64,000 nt of DNA from Acidimicrobiales bacterium (lineage in GTDB: Bacteria > Actinomycetota > Acidimicrobiia > Acidimicrobiales > Aldehydirespiratoraceae). Below, piece after piece: positions 1 through 8,718 of the stretch (position 1 is the stretch's first letter; each line of letters opens with the position of its first letter). The DNA is taken from NCBI GenBank assembly GCA_040219515.1, contig JAVJSI010000016.1, positions 125,390-189,389 of the forward strand. Reading direction: 5' to 3'. The position numbers and the translations under genes were made by a program. Under the pieces are notes generated by a model. That model did no database searches. It saw nothing but the letters and a program-made list of their open reading frames with translations, and had not been told where the DNA came from.

Positions 1-698
1 AGGTCGGCGTCGAGCTTGTCGAAGACCGGTTCGCCCAGACCGGCGGGGACGCGCCGGGCGACACAGGCGACCACGCCGCCGAGCGAGTCGCCGTTGCGGC
101 GCGCCTGCTCGATCGCACCGGTCATTTCGGCAGCAGCGGCCGGATCGGGACAGCGGGTGGGGTCGGCCTCGACGTCGGCGAGCGAGACGGCGGCGCCGTC
201 GACCGAGGCGTCGATGGTGCCCACCGACTGGACCCAGGCGAGCACCTCGATGCCGGCGACCTGGGCCAGGAGCTTGCGGGCAACGGCAGCCGCAGCGACT
301 CGGCCGATGGTTTCGCGGGCGCTGGCCCGACCACCGCCGGCCCAGTTGCGGAAGCCGTACTTGGCGTCGTAGGTGAAGTCGGCGTGGGACGGGCGGTAGA
401 CGTCCTTCAGATGGTCGTAGGCGCCGCTGTTGTGGTCCTTGTTGCGCACGAGCACGGCCAGGGGGGTGCCGGTGGTGTAGCCCTCGAACACGCCGGAGAG
501 GATCTCGGCCCGGTCGGCCTCGTCGCGCTGGGTGACCAGACGGCTCTGGCCGGGACGTCGCCGATCGAGGTCGGCCTGGATCTCCTCGACGCTGATCGGG
601 AGGCGAGGTGGAACCCCGTCGATGACCACGCCGACGCCGCCACCGTGGGACTCGCCGAAGGTGCTGAGGCGGAAAAGGGTGCCGAAGGAGCTGGACAT
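1..698 (-). CDS. aroC: Chorismate synthase, 3' end missing at window edge
   Basis: Converts 5-enolpyruvylshikimate-3-phosphate to chorismate, the last common step of aromatic amino-acid synthesis, using reduced FMN. Reading the minus strand from ATG at 698 gives [19 protein letters not shown], the family N-terminus with the GESHG motif. Further in are DRRRPGQS and [14 protein letters not shown], then [13 protein letters not shown], all classic AroC signatures. The frame stays open to base 1, about 232 residues of an expected 360-400, so the gene is truncated only by the window. A -10-like TACACT (707-712, minus strand) ends 8 nt before the ATG, suggesting a leaderless or nearly leaderless mRNA. 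It runs in the same direction as glpD upstream. Confidence 0.96.
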   Translation of the reverse strand, partial: MSSSFGTLFRLSTFGESHGGGVGVVIDGVPPRLPISVEEIQADLDRRRPGQSRLVTQRDEADRAEILSGVFEGYTTGTPLAVLVRNKDHNSGAYDHLKDVYRPSHADFTYDAKYGFRNWAGGGRASARETIGRVAAAAVARKLLAQVAGIEVLAWVQSVGTIDASVDGAAVSLADVEADPTRCPDPAAAAEMTGAIEQARRNGDSLGGVVACVARRVPAGLGEPVFDKLDAD

Positions 699-737
699 CG
701 ACTCGAAGTGTACGGCCCCGAGATGCCGGGACCGGGG

Positions 738-2489
738 CTATTCGGGGTGGTCGACGTCGATCAGGCCGCGGGCGTCGACGGCTCGTCGTCGCAACGCGTC
801 GGCCGACGCATCGTCGGGGGCGTCGTTGGCGGCTCGTTCCGCGTGGACGCGACGGTTCCAGGCTGTGATCTCGTCGCGCTCGCGCACGGCGTCCCAACCG
901 AGTTCGCGAGCCATCAGACCCGCCGCCGCGGCGGCGATGTCCGTGCCCCGTTCCTCGGCTTCGATCGAGATCCGCAGGCGGCGGGCGAGGACGTCCTCGA
1001 GGTGCAGGGCACCCTCGTGGCGCGCCGCATGGACGACCTCGGCCGCCAGGTAGAGATCGCCGAGCACCGTGGCGAACGCCGGGTCTTCGTCGATGATCTC
1101 GAGCACGTCGGGCACGCGGCTGCCGTGGCGCCAGAGCAGCCGGGTGACCAGCGGCTCGGGCAACGCATGGTGGCGCGCGATCTCCGCGGCCCGGGTCGAC
1201 CAGCCCGCCCAGCCCTCGCTGCCGACCACGGTGACGTCCTCCGTGCACGATGGCGGCACGCGATGGTCGAGGCCTTCGGCGACCATGTCGATCGTGTCGG
1301 CCGCCATCACCCGGTAGGTCGTGTACTTGCCGCCGGCGATCGAGATGAGACCCGGCACCGGCTGCGCCACTGCGTGTTCACGGCTGATCTTCGTGGTGTC
1401 GTCGTCGGTTTCGCCGCTGACCAGGGGACGCAGGCCGGCGTAGACCCCGACGATGTCGTCCTCGGTGAGCGGACGTTCGAGGGCGGCGTTGGCCTGATCG
1501 AGGATGTAGTCGATGTCGGCCTGTGACGCGGCCGGGTGGGCGCGGTCGAACTCCCAGTCGGTGTCGGTCGTGCCGATGAGCCAGTGCACGCCCCACGGGA
1601 TGATGAAGAGCACGCTGCGGGGGGTCTTCAGGACGATGCCGCTGTCGCTCTCGATGCACGCACGGGGCACGACGATGTGGACACCCTTGGCGGCCCGCAC
1701 CGTCAGACCCGCAGGCCCGGCCATGTCCTGGATGTCGTCGATCCACACGCCGGTGGCGTTGACCACCTTCTTCGCCCTACACGTGACCGTGGCGTCCGAT
1801 TCGAGGTCGATGAGTTCGGCGCCGATCACGGTCGGCTGCTCGGCGTCGGGGTCGAACACGAGACCGGTGACCTGGGTGCTGGTGGCGATCGCCGCGCCAT
1901 GGCGAGCCGCCGTGCGCGCAACGGCGAGCGTGTGGCGGGCGTCGTCGATCTGCGCGTCGGAGTAGACGATGCCGCCGATGAGCGACGAGCGCCGTAAGCC
2001 CGGCACGAGCTCGAGCGCCTTCTGACGGGAGAGGTGGCGATGGCGGGGGAGCGGGTTCTTTCCGGTCCAGGCGAGCAGGTCGTAGAGCAGCACTCCGGCG
2101 CCGTAGTAGAGGCGCTGCCAGATGCGATGCGTGAGCGGGATCAGGAACGTGACCGGGCGCACGAGGTGCGGACAGACCTTCTTCGTGAGCAGCCCCCGCT
2201 CGTGGAGTGCCTCGCGCACCAGGGCGAAGTCGCGCTGTTCGAGGTAGCGCAGGCCGCCGTGGAGGAGCTTCGACGAGCGGCTGGACGTGCCGCTGGCGAT
2301 GTCTCGCTGTTCGACGAGGGCCACACGAAGACCGCGGGTGGCGGCGTCGAGCGCGCAGCCGACGCCGGTGATGCCGCCCCCGATGACGAGCACGTCGAAC
2401 TCTTCGTCTCGGAGGCGATCCAGATCTCGCGCACGCTGGCGGGGCCCGAGGGAGCCGGGCACCGGCGTGCCAGACGTGGGGTCGGGCAT
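738..2489 (-). CDS. glpD: FAD-dependent glycerol-3-phosphate dehydrogenase
   Basis: Oxidises glycerol-3-phosphate to dihydroxyacetone phosphate and passes electrons to the membrane quinone pool. The 583-residue product has the FAD dinucleotide-binding motif near residue 37 (VIGGGITGVGCALDA) and the family stretch SSRSSKLLHGGLRYLEQ. A GLRPLV...ISREHAV segment and IAGGKYTTYRVMA also match, followed by the C-terminal helical domain of GlpD/GlpA proteins. Length is typical. The ATG at 2489 lies 6 nt after a TAGGCT -10 hexamer that shares two bases with the -10 of the divergent acyl-CoA synthetase gene, so a leaderless transcript is likely. No glpF or glpK is adjacent. Confidence 0.95.
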   Translation of the reverse strand: MPDPTSGTPVPGSLGPRQRARDLDRLRDEEFDVLVIGGGITGVGCALDAATRGLRVALVEQRDIASGTSSRSSKLLHGGLRYLEQRDFALVREALHERGLLTKKVCPHLVRPVTFLIPLTHRIWQRLYYGAGVLLYDLLAWTGKNPLPRHRHLSRQKALELVPGLRRSSLIGGIVYSDAQIDDARHTLAVARTAARHGAAIATSTQVTGLVFDPDAEQPTVIGAELIDLESDATVTCRAKKVVNATGVWIDDIQDMAGPAGLTVRAAKGVHIVVPRACIESDSGIVLKTPRSVLFIIPWGVHWLIGTTDTDWEFDRAHPAASQADIDYILDQANAALERPLTEDDIVGVYAGLRPLVSGETDDDTTKISREHAVAQPVPGLISIAGGKYTTYRVMAADTIDMVAEGLDHRVPPSCTEDVTVVGSEGWAGWSTRAAEIARHHALPEPLVTRLLWRHGSRVPDVLEIIDEDPAFATVLGDLYLAAEVVHAARHEGALHLEDVLARRLRISIEAEERGTDIAAAAAGLMARELGWDAVRERDEITAWNRRVHAERAANDAPDDASADALRRRAVDARGLIDVDHPE

Positions 2490-2495
2490 GTCCAG

Positions 2496-2505
2496 AGCCT
2501 ACGCT
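2496..2505. promoter_or_regulatory. Shared two-way promoter: glpD / acyl-CoA synthetase
   Basis: AGCCTACGCT reads as TAGGCT to the left (6 nt before the glpD ATG) and TACGCT to the right (8 nt before the synthetase ATG), sharing TA at 2500-2501. The two start codons are only 24 bp apart. Confidence 0.75.
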
Positions 2506-2513
2506 GCGCTGCT

Positions 2514-4157
2514 ATGGCCCGGACCCAGCTCGTCTCCACCGACGCGGTGAACTTCGCCACGATCTGGGAAGGCATCGCCGATGCTCTGCCCGACAAGCCG
2601 GCGGCCGCCCACGGCCGTGAGGTGCACGACTGGGCCACGTTCGAGGCGCGAGCGGCCCGCATCGCGGGAGCGCTCGACGCAGCCGGCGTCGGAGCCGACG
2701 ACAAGGTTGCCATCTTCCTCTTCAACGGGTTCGAGTACGAGGAGGCACAGTTCGCGGCGTTCAAACAACGGGCGGTGCCGTGCAACGTGAACTATCGCTA
2801 TCTCGCCGACGAGCTCGTCTACCTCCTCGAGAACGCCGATGCGCAGGTGCTCTTCTTCGACCACACCCTGGCCGATCGTGTGGCCGAGGCCCGCTCCCGG
2901 TGCCCGGAGGTTGCCCTGTGGGTGCAGGTCGGTGGCGGCGAGTTGCTCGACGGTGCCGTGGCCTACGACGACCTGCTCGCCTCGCACGAGCCGGCCCCTC
3001 GGATCGAGCGATCGGGTGGCGACCTCTGGTTCCTCTACACGGGTGGGACGACCGGTAGTCCGAAGGCCGTCATGTGGCCCCACGATCAGATGATCGGCAA
3101 CATGAAGGCCCAGTATTCCGTGCTCGATCGCGACATCCCGACCGGTGCGGCCGAGGCGATCGAGGGTGCGGTCGCCCTCCACGCCCGTCATCGCACCACC
3201 CGGCTGCTGGCTGCGGCACCACTGATGCACGGCACGTCGGGCATCAGCGCCCTGCACACGCTGACCCAGGGCGGAATGGTGGCGACGTTGGCCGGGCGGA
3301 GTTTCGACGCCGACGAGCTGTGGACCACCGTCGCCGAACACCGGCTGACGATGCTGACGATCGTGGGCGAGGCGTTCGCCCGGCCGATGCTCGAGGCGCT
3401 CGACCGGGCCGAGGCGGCCGGACGACCCCATGACCTGTCGAGTGTGTTCCAGATCATGTCGTCTGGGGTCATGTGGTCGAAGGAATCCAAGCAGGCATTC
3501 CTGGCCCACAAACCGATGACGCTGCTCGACTCCCTCGGCTCGAGCGAGTCGGTCGGTCAGGCCACCCAGATCACCCGCAGGAGCGAACCGGTGTTGAACA
3601 CCGGGCGGTTCTCGCTCGGACCGACCACGCAGGTCATCACCGACGACGGGCGAATGGTCGAGCCCGGCTCCGGCGACATCGGTCGGCTGGCGAACAAGGG
3701 TGCCAACCCGCTCGGCTACTACAAGGATCCGCAGAAGACCGAAGAGACGTTCCCGACCATCAACGGCATCCGCTGGTCGATCCCGGGTGACTACGCGACG
3801 GTCGAAGCCGACGGCACGATCACGCTTCTGGGCCGTGGCTCGGTCTGCATCAACTCCGGCGGCGAGAAGATCTATCCCGAGGAGGTCGAGGAGGCGGTGA
3901 AGACCCACCCGGCCATCGCCGACTGCAATGTCGTGGGCCTGCCCGACGAGCGCTGGGGCCAATCGGTCAACGCGGTGGTCGCCATTCGGGAGGGCTTCGT
4001 CGTCGAGGACCACGAGATCATCGCCCATGCCCGCACCCGGATCGCCGCCTACAAGGCGCCCAAGCGGATCCTGCGGGTCAGCGACTTCGTGCGCAGCCCC
4101 AACGGCAAGCCCGACTACAAGTGGGCACAGGCGACCGCGGCATCGCTCGTCGACTGA
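2514..4157 (+). CDS. Acyl-CoA synthetase (AMP-binding, FadD family)
   Basis: Activates a carboxylic acid to its CoA thioester through an acyl-adenylate. The 547-residue product carries the phosphate-binding A3 motif (FLYTGGTTGSPKAVMWPH), DSLGSSESVGQ, and a C-terminal GRGSVCINSGGEKIYPEEVEE / NGKPDYKW region including the catalytic Lys. The frame is open upstream to 2034, but that stretch is antisense to glpD. The ATG at 2514 gives the usual N-terminus and is preceded at 8 nt by TACGCT. The family resembles mycobacterial FadD-type acyl-CoA synthetases acting on bulky or steroid acids; the substrate cannot be fixed from sequence. It is monocistronic and convergent with mtr, 1 bp apart. Confidence 0.9.
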   Translation: MARTQLVSTDAVNFATIWEGIADALPDKPAAAHGREVHDWATFEARAARIAGALDAAGVGADDKVAIFLFNGFEYEEAQFAAFKQRAVPCNVNYRYLADELVYLLENADAQVLFFDHTLADRVAEARSRCPEVALWVQVGGGELLDGAVAYDDLLASHEPAPRIERSGGDLWFLYTGGTTGSPKAVMWPHDQMIGNMKAQYSVLDRDIPTGAAEAIEGAVALHARHRTTRLLAAAPLMHGTSGISALHTLTQGGMVATLAGRSFDADELWTTVAEHRLTMLTIVGEAFARPMLEALDRAEAAGRPHDLSSVFQIMSSGVMWSKESKQAFLAHKPMTLLDSLGSSESVGQATQITRRSEPVLNTGRFSLGPTTQVITDDGRMVEPGSGDIGRLANKGANPLGYYKDPQKTEETFPTINGIRWSIPGDYATVEADGTITLLGRGSVCINSGGEKIYPEEVEEAVKTHPAIADCNVVGLPDERWGQSVNAVVAIREGFVVEDHEIIAHARTRIAAYKAPKRILRVSDFVRSPNGKPDYKWAQATAASLVD

Positions 4158-4158
4158 G

Positions 4159-5508
4159 CTACAGCTCGAGGAGCGCCTGTTCGAGCACTTCGGGCAGGGC
4201 GGGGTGGATGTAGTACATGCCCGCCGCCATCTGATCGACGGTGAGACCGAAGACCATGCCCTGGATCAGCTGCTGCACGAGCGTGGGTGCCTGCGGACCC
4301 ATGATGTGGGCACCGAGTAGGAGCCGGGTGTCGTTGTCCATGATGAGCTTGCAGATGCTCTCGGAGTCCTCCATGGCCCAGCCGTAGGCCGCGGATCCGT
4401 AGTCCTGCACGTGCGCGGTGAAGTTCAGGTTCTGGGCCTCGCACTCCTGTTCGGTGAGGCCGACCGAGCCGATCTGGGGGTCGCCGAACACGGCGGACGG
4501 GATCAGCTCGTGGTTCATCTTCCGCAGCTGGTCGGCGTGGGTGATGTTGTGGGCGACGACCTTCGCCTCGTGGTTGGCCACGTGCTTGAGCTGCACCGGA
4601 TTGCTGATGTCGCCGAGCGCCCAGATGCCGTCGGCGGTGGTGCGCCCGTACTCGTCGGTGATGACATAACCGGCGCCATCGAGCTCGACCCCCGTGTGCT
4701 CGACGCCGAGTTGACTGCCGTTGGGGATTCGACCGGTCGCCACCAGGATCTCGTCGCCCTCGATCGTCTCGCCCGACCCGAGCTGCACCACGAGCTCGCC
4801 GCTTTCTCGCCGGACCTCCTCGATGGCGGCCCCGTAGTGGGTCGGGAAGCGACGGCCGTAGATCTCGGTGATGCGGCGGCTGATGTCGTGGTCCTGGTCG
4901 CGCAGCATCGTCGTACCCCGGAGGAGATAGGTGACCTCGCTGCCGAATGACCCGAAGACGCTGCCGAGTTCCGCGGCGATGTAGCCGCCACCGAGCACGA
5001 GCAGTCGCTCCGGTAGCTCCTCGACCCGCATGATCGTGTCGGAGGTGTGGAATCCCGCGGCGTCGAGCCCGGCGATCGGCGGTATGAGCGAGCGGGCGCC
5101 GGCCGCGAGGACGATCGTGTCGGCGGTGATCACCTGGTCACCTACCTGGAGCTGCTTCGGGCCGACGAAGCGGGCGTCGTGCGGGAATACCGTGACGTTG
5201 TCGAGGCTCCTGCGGTACTCCTCGCCGCCGGCGGCGATGGGGTCGATCCGGCCGAACACCCGGTCGCGGATGGCGGGCCAGTCGACACCCTCGAAGCGCG
5301 TGTGGACACCGAGCTCGGGGCCCCTCTTCGCGATCTCGGCTGTCTCGGCCGCGTAGACGAACATCTTCGAGGGGATACAGCCGACATTGAGGCACGTGCC
5401 GCCGAACAGCCCCCGTTCGACCAGCGCGATGTTCCAGCCATCGTGCTCGGGGCCGATGATCGAGTTGCCCGAACCGGCGCCGATGATGATCAGATCGAAT
5501 CGTTGCAC
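4159..5508 (-). CDS. mtr: Mycothione reductase
   Basis: NADPH-dependent flavoenzyme that reduces mycothiol disulfide, keeping the actinobacterial thiol pool reduced. The 449-residue product starts IIIGAGSGNSI, the Mtr-specific variant of the FAD motif, followed by the redox-active disulfide GGTCLNVGCIPSKMFVYAAE. A second nucleotide-binding fold (LLVLGGGYIAAELGSVF) and the C-terminal dimer motif with catalytic His-Glu (YYIHPALPEVLEQALL) complete the pyridine-nucleotide disulfide reductase architecture. Mtr is preferred over lipoamide dehydrogenase because of GSGNSI and the strong resemblance to the mycobacterial protein along its length. The start is GTG, 6 nt after TAGCCT, which overlaps the -10 of the divergent gene. 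In Streptomyces and Mycobacterium this gene belongs to the SigR/SigH thiol-stress regulon. Confidence 0.93.
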   Translation of the reverse strand: MQRFDLIIIGAGSGNSIIGPEHDGWNIALVERGLFGGTCLNVGCIPSKMFVYAAETAEIAKRGPELGVHTRFEGVDWPAIRDRVFGRIDPIAAGGEEYRRSLDNVTVFPHDARFVGPKQLQVGDQVITADTIVLAAGARSLIPPIAGLDAAGFHTSDTIMRVEELPERLLVLGGGYIAAELGSVFGSFGSEVTYLLRGTTMLRDQDHDISRRITEIYGRRFPTHYGAAIEEVRRESGELVVQLGSGETIEGDEILVATGRIPNGSQLGVEHTGVELDGAGYVITDEYGRTTADGIWALGDISNPVQLKHVANHEAKVVAHNITHADQLRKMNHELIPSAVFGDPQIGSVGLTEQECEAQNLNFTAHVQDYGSAAYGWAMEDSESICKLIMDNDTRLLLGAHIMGPQAPTLVQQLIQGMVFGLTVDQMAAGMYYIHPALPEVLEQALLEL

Positions 5509-5514
5509 GGCCGC

Positions 5515-5524
5515 AGGCTAGCTT
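5515..5524. promoter_or_regulatory. Shared two-way promoter: mtr / binding lipoprotein
   Basis: AGGCTAGCTT gives TAGCCT to the left (6 nt before the mtr GTG) and TAGCTT to the right (6 nt before the ATG at 5531), sharing TA at 5519-5520 in a 22-bp gap. Confidence 0.75.
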
Positions 5525-5530
5525 CGCGAC

Positions 5531-6946
5531 ATGACGCATCTACGTGGGCAATGGCGTTTCCTGCTGGTCTGCGTCGTCGCGACGGCAACCCTCGCGACGG
5601 CGTGCGGGAGCGGGGACGACCCCTCGGCGACCGGCGAGGTCGATGACGTCGATCTCGACTCGGATTCGTCCGACAGCGGCGGTGAGGACACCAGCGATCC
5701 GGCGACGGCCGAGGACGCGAGTGGGGACGAGACGGAGGCGGACGACTCCACCACCACCGAGCCGCTCGAGCTGACCGACTCGTTTCGCGGGGTGACGGCC
5801 ACCACGATCAAGGTCGGCGTGGTCGCACCGGATCTCGAGGCGCTTCAGGGACTCGTCGACCTCGACCACGGATCCTACGAGGCCGCGTATCGTGCGCTCT
5901 TCGAAGAGGTGAACGCCAACGGTGGGATCAACGGCCGCGAGGTCGAGGTGGTCTTCGAGCCGTTCCTGCCCGTCGGCACCGAGGCGATGGACACCATCTG
6001 TGCGCGGCTCACCCAGGACGAGGAGGTGTTCGCGGTCGTCGGCGATCTGCAGAACGACGGGCCGCTCTGCTACACCGAGCTGAGCGACACCGCGGTCGTG
6101 GGCAGTACCCAGAACGACGATCGGGTCGCCGCGTCCGCCGCACCCTGGTTCAGCGCATTCCGCAACAGCGACAACGTGACCGAGACGATCATCCGCGGCT
6201 TCGACGCCGAAGGGATCTTCGACGGAGAGACAGTCGGCGTGGTGGCGGGTGCCGCCGACCAGGATGCGGTCGAGGCGAAGGCCCTTCCGTTGCTCGACGA
6301 GTTGGGCGTCGATGTGGTGGATGTCGCGTTCATCGAGGCGTCGCCGCTCGACACCGTGGCCGCGGAGGCCGAGACGTCGCTGATCGCCGAGAAGCAGGAG
6401 TCCGAGGGCGTCACCCTCGCATTGGCGATCGGTGCGAGCTCGCCCATCTACGCCGGTGGCCTCGAGCAGGTCAGCTACCGCCCGCAGGTTGCGGCGACCT
6501 CGCTCTCGTCATTGCGAGGCTACATCCGCGATCGTGGCGGGAGGGATCTCTCGGTCCTGGAGGGCGCCGTGGCCGGCAACACCGCGGAGCAGCTGGGCTG
6601 GTGGGACGATCCCGCTGTGCAGGACTGCATCGCCACGGTGGAGGCAGCCGGAGAACCGACGATCCTCGACCCGAACACCCGGCTGCCCGACGAGCCCGAG
6701 AACCTCGTCTCGGTGGCAGCTGCGTGCCGCAACATCGCGTTGTTCGTGGCGATCGCGACTGCGGCCGGCGCCGACCTCACCAACGACACCTTCCGAGCCG
6801 CCGGCGAGGGGTTGGGTGAGTTCCACGTGCCGGGGCTCGGCCCGGGGACCTACAGCGCGACTACGCCCGACGGTCGGGTTCCCGTCTACTTCTTCGAGTG
6901 GGACGCGGCCATCGACGATCTGAGTTCCGACGGCACCACGTTGTGA
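5531..6946 (+). CDS. Branched-chain amino acid-type ABC substrate-binding lipoprotein
   Basis: Secreted ligand-binding protein of the type 1 periplasmic-binding fold (LivJ/Peripla_BP_6 class). The 471-residue product has a hydrophobic leader ending in a lipobox-like LATAC with Cys at residue 25, then a Ser/Thr/Asp/Glu-rich linker of roughly 55 residues to reach across the envelope. The binding domain starts around residue 90 with TTIKVGVVAPDLEALQG and includes ANGGINGREVEVVFEPF, typical of the family. No permease or ATPase genes are nearby, so it is an orphan receptor here; the ligand is unknown. The following gene starts inside its stop codon (GTGA), so the two are probably translationally coupled. 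Confidence 0.85.
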   Translation: MTHLRGQWRFLLVCVVATATLATACGSGDDPSATGEVDDVDLDSDSSDSGGEDTSDPATAEDASGDETEADDSTTTEPLELTDSFRGVTATTIKVGVVAPDLEALQGLVDLDHGSYEAAYRALFEEVNANGGINGREVEVVFEPFLPVGTEAMDTICARLTQDEEVFAVVGDLQNDGPLCYTELSDTAVVGSTQNDDRVAASAAPWFSAFRNSDNVTETIIRGFDAEGIFDGETVGVVAGAADQDAVEAKALPLLDELGVDVVDVAFIEASPLDTVAAEAETSLIAEKQESEGVTLALAIGASSPIYAGGLEQVSYRPQVAATSLSSLRGYIRDRGGRDLSVLEGAVAGNTAEQLGWWDDPAVQDCIATVEAAGEPTILDPNTRLPDEPENLVSVAAACRNIALFVAIATAAGADLTNDTFRAAGEGLGEFHVPGLGPGTYSATTPDGRVPVYFFEWDAAIDDLSSDGTTL

Positions 6947-8430
6947 GTGACGTGTTCGCTCATCGGGCGTTCATGCTCGATGTCAGCCGAGACCGCGTGC
7001 CGACCAACGACACGCTCGATTGGCTCGTCGGTGTGCTCGCCGCGACCGGCTTCAACGAGCTCCAGCTCTACGTGGAGCACACGTTCGACTATGTCGGTCA
7101 CGACGCGGTCTGGGCGGCGGCGTCGCCGCTCACCCACGACGACATGGGCCGGCTCGACGAACGATGCCAAGCCGCCGGCGTGACCCTCGTCGCGAACATG
7201 AACGGCTTCGGCCACATGGGGCGCTGGTTGGCGCTCGACAAGTATCGCGACCGGGCCGAGTGTCCGGATGGATTCGACAGCCTCTTCGGCGGCGGCCAGA
7301 GCCCACCGTCCTGCTTCGCGCCGACCGTGGAGAACGCGGCGCTCGCGGTCGAACTCGCTCGCGACATGGCGTCAGTCGTGCGTGAGCGGCGAATCCACAT
7401 CGGCGGCGACGAGCCGTTCGAACTCGGCGACGGGGTGTCCGCGGCCGACGTCGCCGCCCGTGGGCGCGACGAGGTCTATCTCGAGCACCTGCGGCGCATC
7501 ATCGAGCCGTTGCAGGCCGAGGGATTCGAGATCATGTTCTGGGCCGACCTCTTCCGGCGCGACCCCTCGCTCATTCCGAGGATCCCCGCGGGGGCAGTAC
7601 CGGTCGTCTGGAACTACGAGGCACCGGCCGAGTTCAGCTGGCTCGACTTCCTCGAACCCGAGTTCGTCGAACGCCTCGGCCTGCCCGACGACGCCAATCT
7701 CGGTTTCGCCGCCCATGCTCGCCAGTTCGTCGATGCCGGTGAGCCCTTCTGGGTCGCGCCGGGCACCTCGACCTGGAACACGGTGATCGGACGCAACCCG
7801 AACGCGGCGGCCAACATCGCCGACGCCGTGGCCGTGGGCGGCGCCAACCACTCGCCCGGGTTCCTGTTGACCGACTGGGGCGATGGCGGTCACTGGCAGC
7901 CGTTGGCCGTGTCGTTGCCGTCGATCGTTCGGGGAGGAGCCGCCGCCACCACCGGAATCGTGCCCGACGACGTCACGGTCTGGTCGGTGATCGACCGCGT
8001 GCTCGGCTGCGACCGTGGCATCGGGGAACTCGTCGACCGACTCGGCGACATCGCCGAGTCGATCGGCGTGAGCTCGCCCAACGGCTCGGCGTTGTCGGCC
8101 GCGCTCGGGGGATCCGCGATGCCCGTGTTGGGGACCGCCGACCCCGACGGGATCGAGGCTGCGCACGCCCTGCTCGTCGACGCGATCGCCCGATTCGACG
8201 ACGGGTCGATCGGCGGCGAACGGGGCGAAATTGTCGCCGCCGAGATGGCTGCGGCGTGTCGGCTCGCGTTGCACGGCCTCGTCCGTGTCGCTGCCGACCA
8301 CGGTGTGGACACCGGCGTGCCGCCGACGCTGGGCACCTTCGAGGGGGCAATCGTGGCCCAACGGGCGGCCTGGTTGCTGAGCAGCCGGCCCGGTGGTCTC
8401 GACGATTCGCTGGCCAAGCTGCGCCGCTGA
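6943..8430 (+). CDS. GH20-like beta-N-acetylhexosaminidase-related protein
   Basis: A (beta/alpha)8-barrel hydrolase-like protein. The best signature is RIHIGGDEPFELG, matching the H-x-GGDE motif in which Asp-Glu form the catalytic pair of family 20 hexosaminidases. ELQLYVEHTFDY and a barrel-end TDWGDGGHWQP also fit. There is no secretion signal in the 495-residue product, so a cytoplasmic role on imported amino-sugar glycosides is plausible. The GTG at 6943 overlaps the preceding stop as GTGA and begins the conserved part directly; an upstream in-frame ATG lies within the binding-protein gene. The pairing with a binding protein suggests oligosaccharide use, but this is inference. Confidence 0.72.
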   Translation: MSDVFAHRAFMLDVSRDRVPTNDTLDWLVGVLAATGFNELQLYVEHTFDYVGHDAVWAAASPLTHDDMGRLDERCQAAGVTLVANMNGFGHMGRWLALDKYRDRAECPDGFDSLFGGGQSPPSCFAPTVENAALAVELARDMASVVRERRIHIGGDEPFELGDGVSAADVAARGRDEVYLEHLRRIIEPLQAEGFEIMFWADLFRRDPSLIPRIPAGAVPVVWNYEAPAEFSWLDFLEPEFVERLGLPDDANLGFAAHARQFVDAGEPFWVAPGTSTWNTVIGRNPNAAANIADAVAVGGANHSPGFLLTDWGDGGHWQPLAVSLPSIVRGGAAATTGIVPDDVTVWSVIDRVLGCDRGIGELVDRLGDIAESIGVSSPNGSALSAALGGSAMPVLGTADPDGIEAAHALLVDAIARFDDGSIGGERGEIVAAEMAAACRLALHGLVRVAADHGVDTGVPPTLGTFEGAIVAQRAAWLLSSRPGGLDDSLAKLRR

Positions 8431-8481
8431 CCGGGCCGTCGCCGCGCCGAGCGCTCGGCGCGGAAGAACTACCGTTTCCGC

Positions 8482-8718
8482 ATGGTTTCGGAGCCGACAA
8501 CCGAGGAGGTCCCGGCGGACATCGAGCATCCGTTGTGGAGGAATGTCGCCGGAGTGGCTGGGCTTCTGGTGGCGCTGACCGTGGCCCTCGTCGTCCTGAC
8601 CGCGCTTCTGGGCTGGCTGTTGATGGAGAGTCGGTCGTGGAACGAGCGCAATGACCCGGTCGACGTCGGCCAGGAACGGGGGAGTGTCGACCCGGCACTA
8701 GTGTCCGGGAATGGCTGA
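8482..8718 (+). CDS. Small single-pass membrane protein, unknown
   Basis: A 78-residue product with one strongly hydrophobic segment (about residues 23-47, rich in Val/Leu/Ala) between a short acidic N-terminus and a polar tail. I do not recognise the family. Support for a real gene is a TACCGT hexamer at 8470-8475 ending 6 nt before the ATG, the same spacing seen at many neighbours, and its 8-bp overlap with the MaoC gene. It could be a membrane anchor or merely a spacer ORF. Confidence 0.55.
   Translation: MVSEPTTEEVPADIEHPLWRNVAGVAGLLVALTVALVVLTALLGWLLMESRSWNERNDPVDVGQERGSVDPALVSGNG

Noticed and set aside
384-1526. Long plus-strand frame of 380 codons
   Set aside because: It is antisense to glpD, which has clear family motifs; long antisense frames are expected at this GC content.
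2034-2513. N-terminal extension of the acyl-CoA synthetase
   Set aside because: It lies inside glpD on the other strand; the family N-terminus begins at 2514 just after a -10 box.
4159-5508. Dihydrolipoamide dehydrogenase
   Set aside because: The GSGNSI start and overall resemblance fit mycothione reductase better, and no 2-oxoacid dehydrogenase genes are near.
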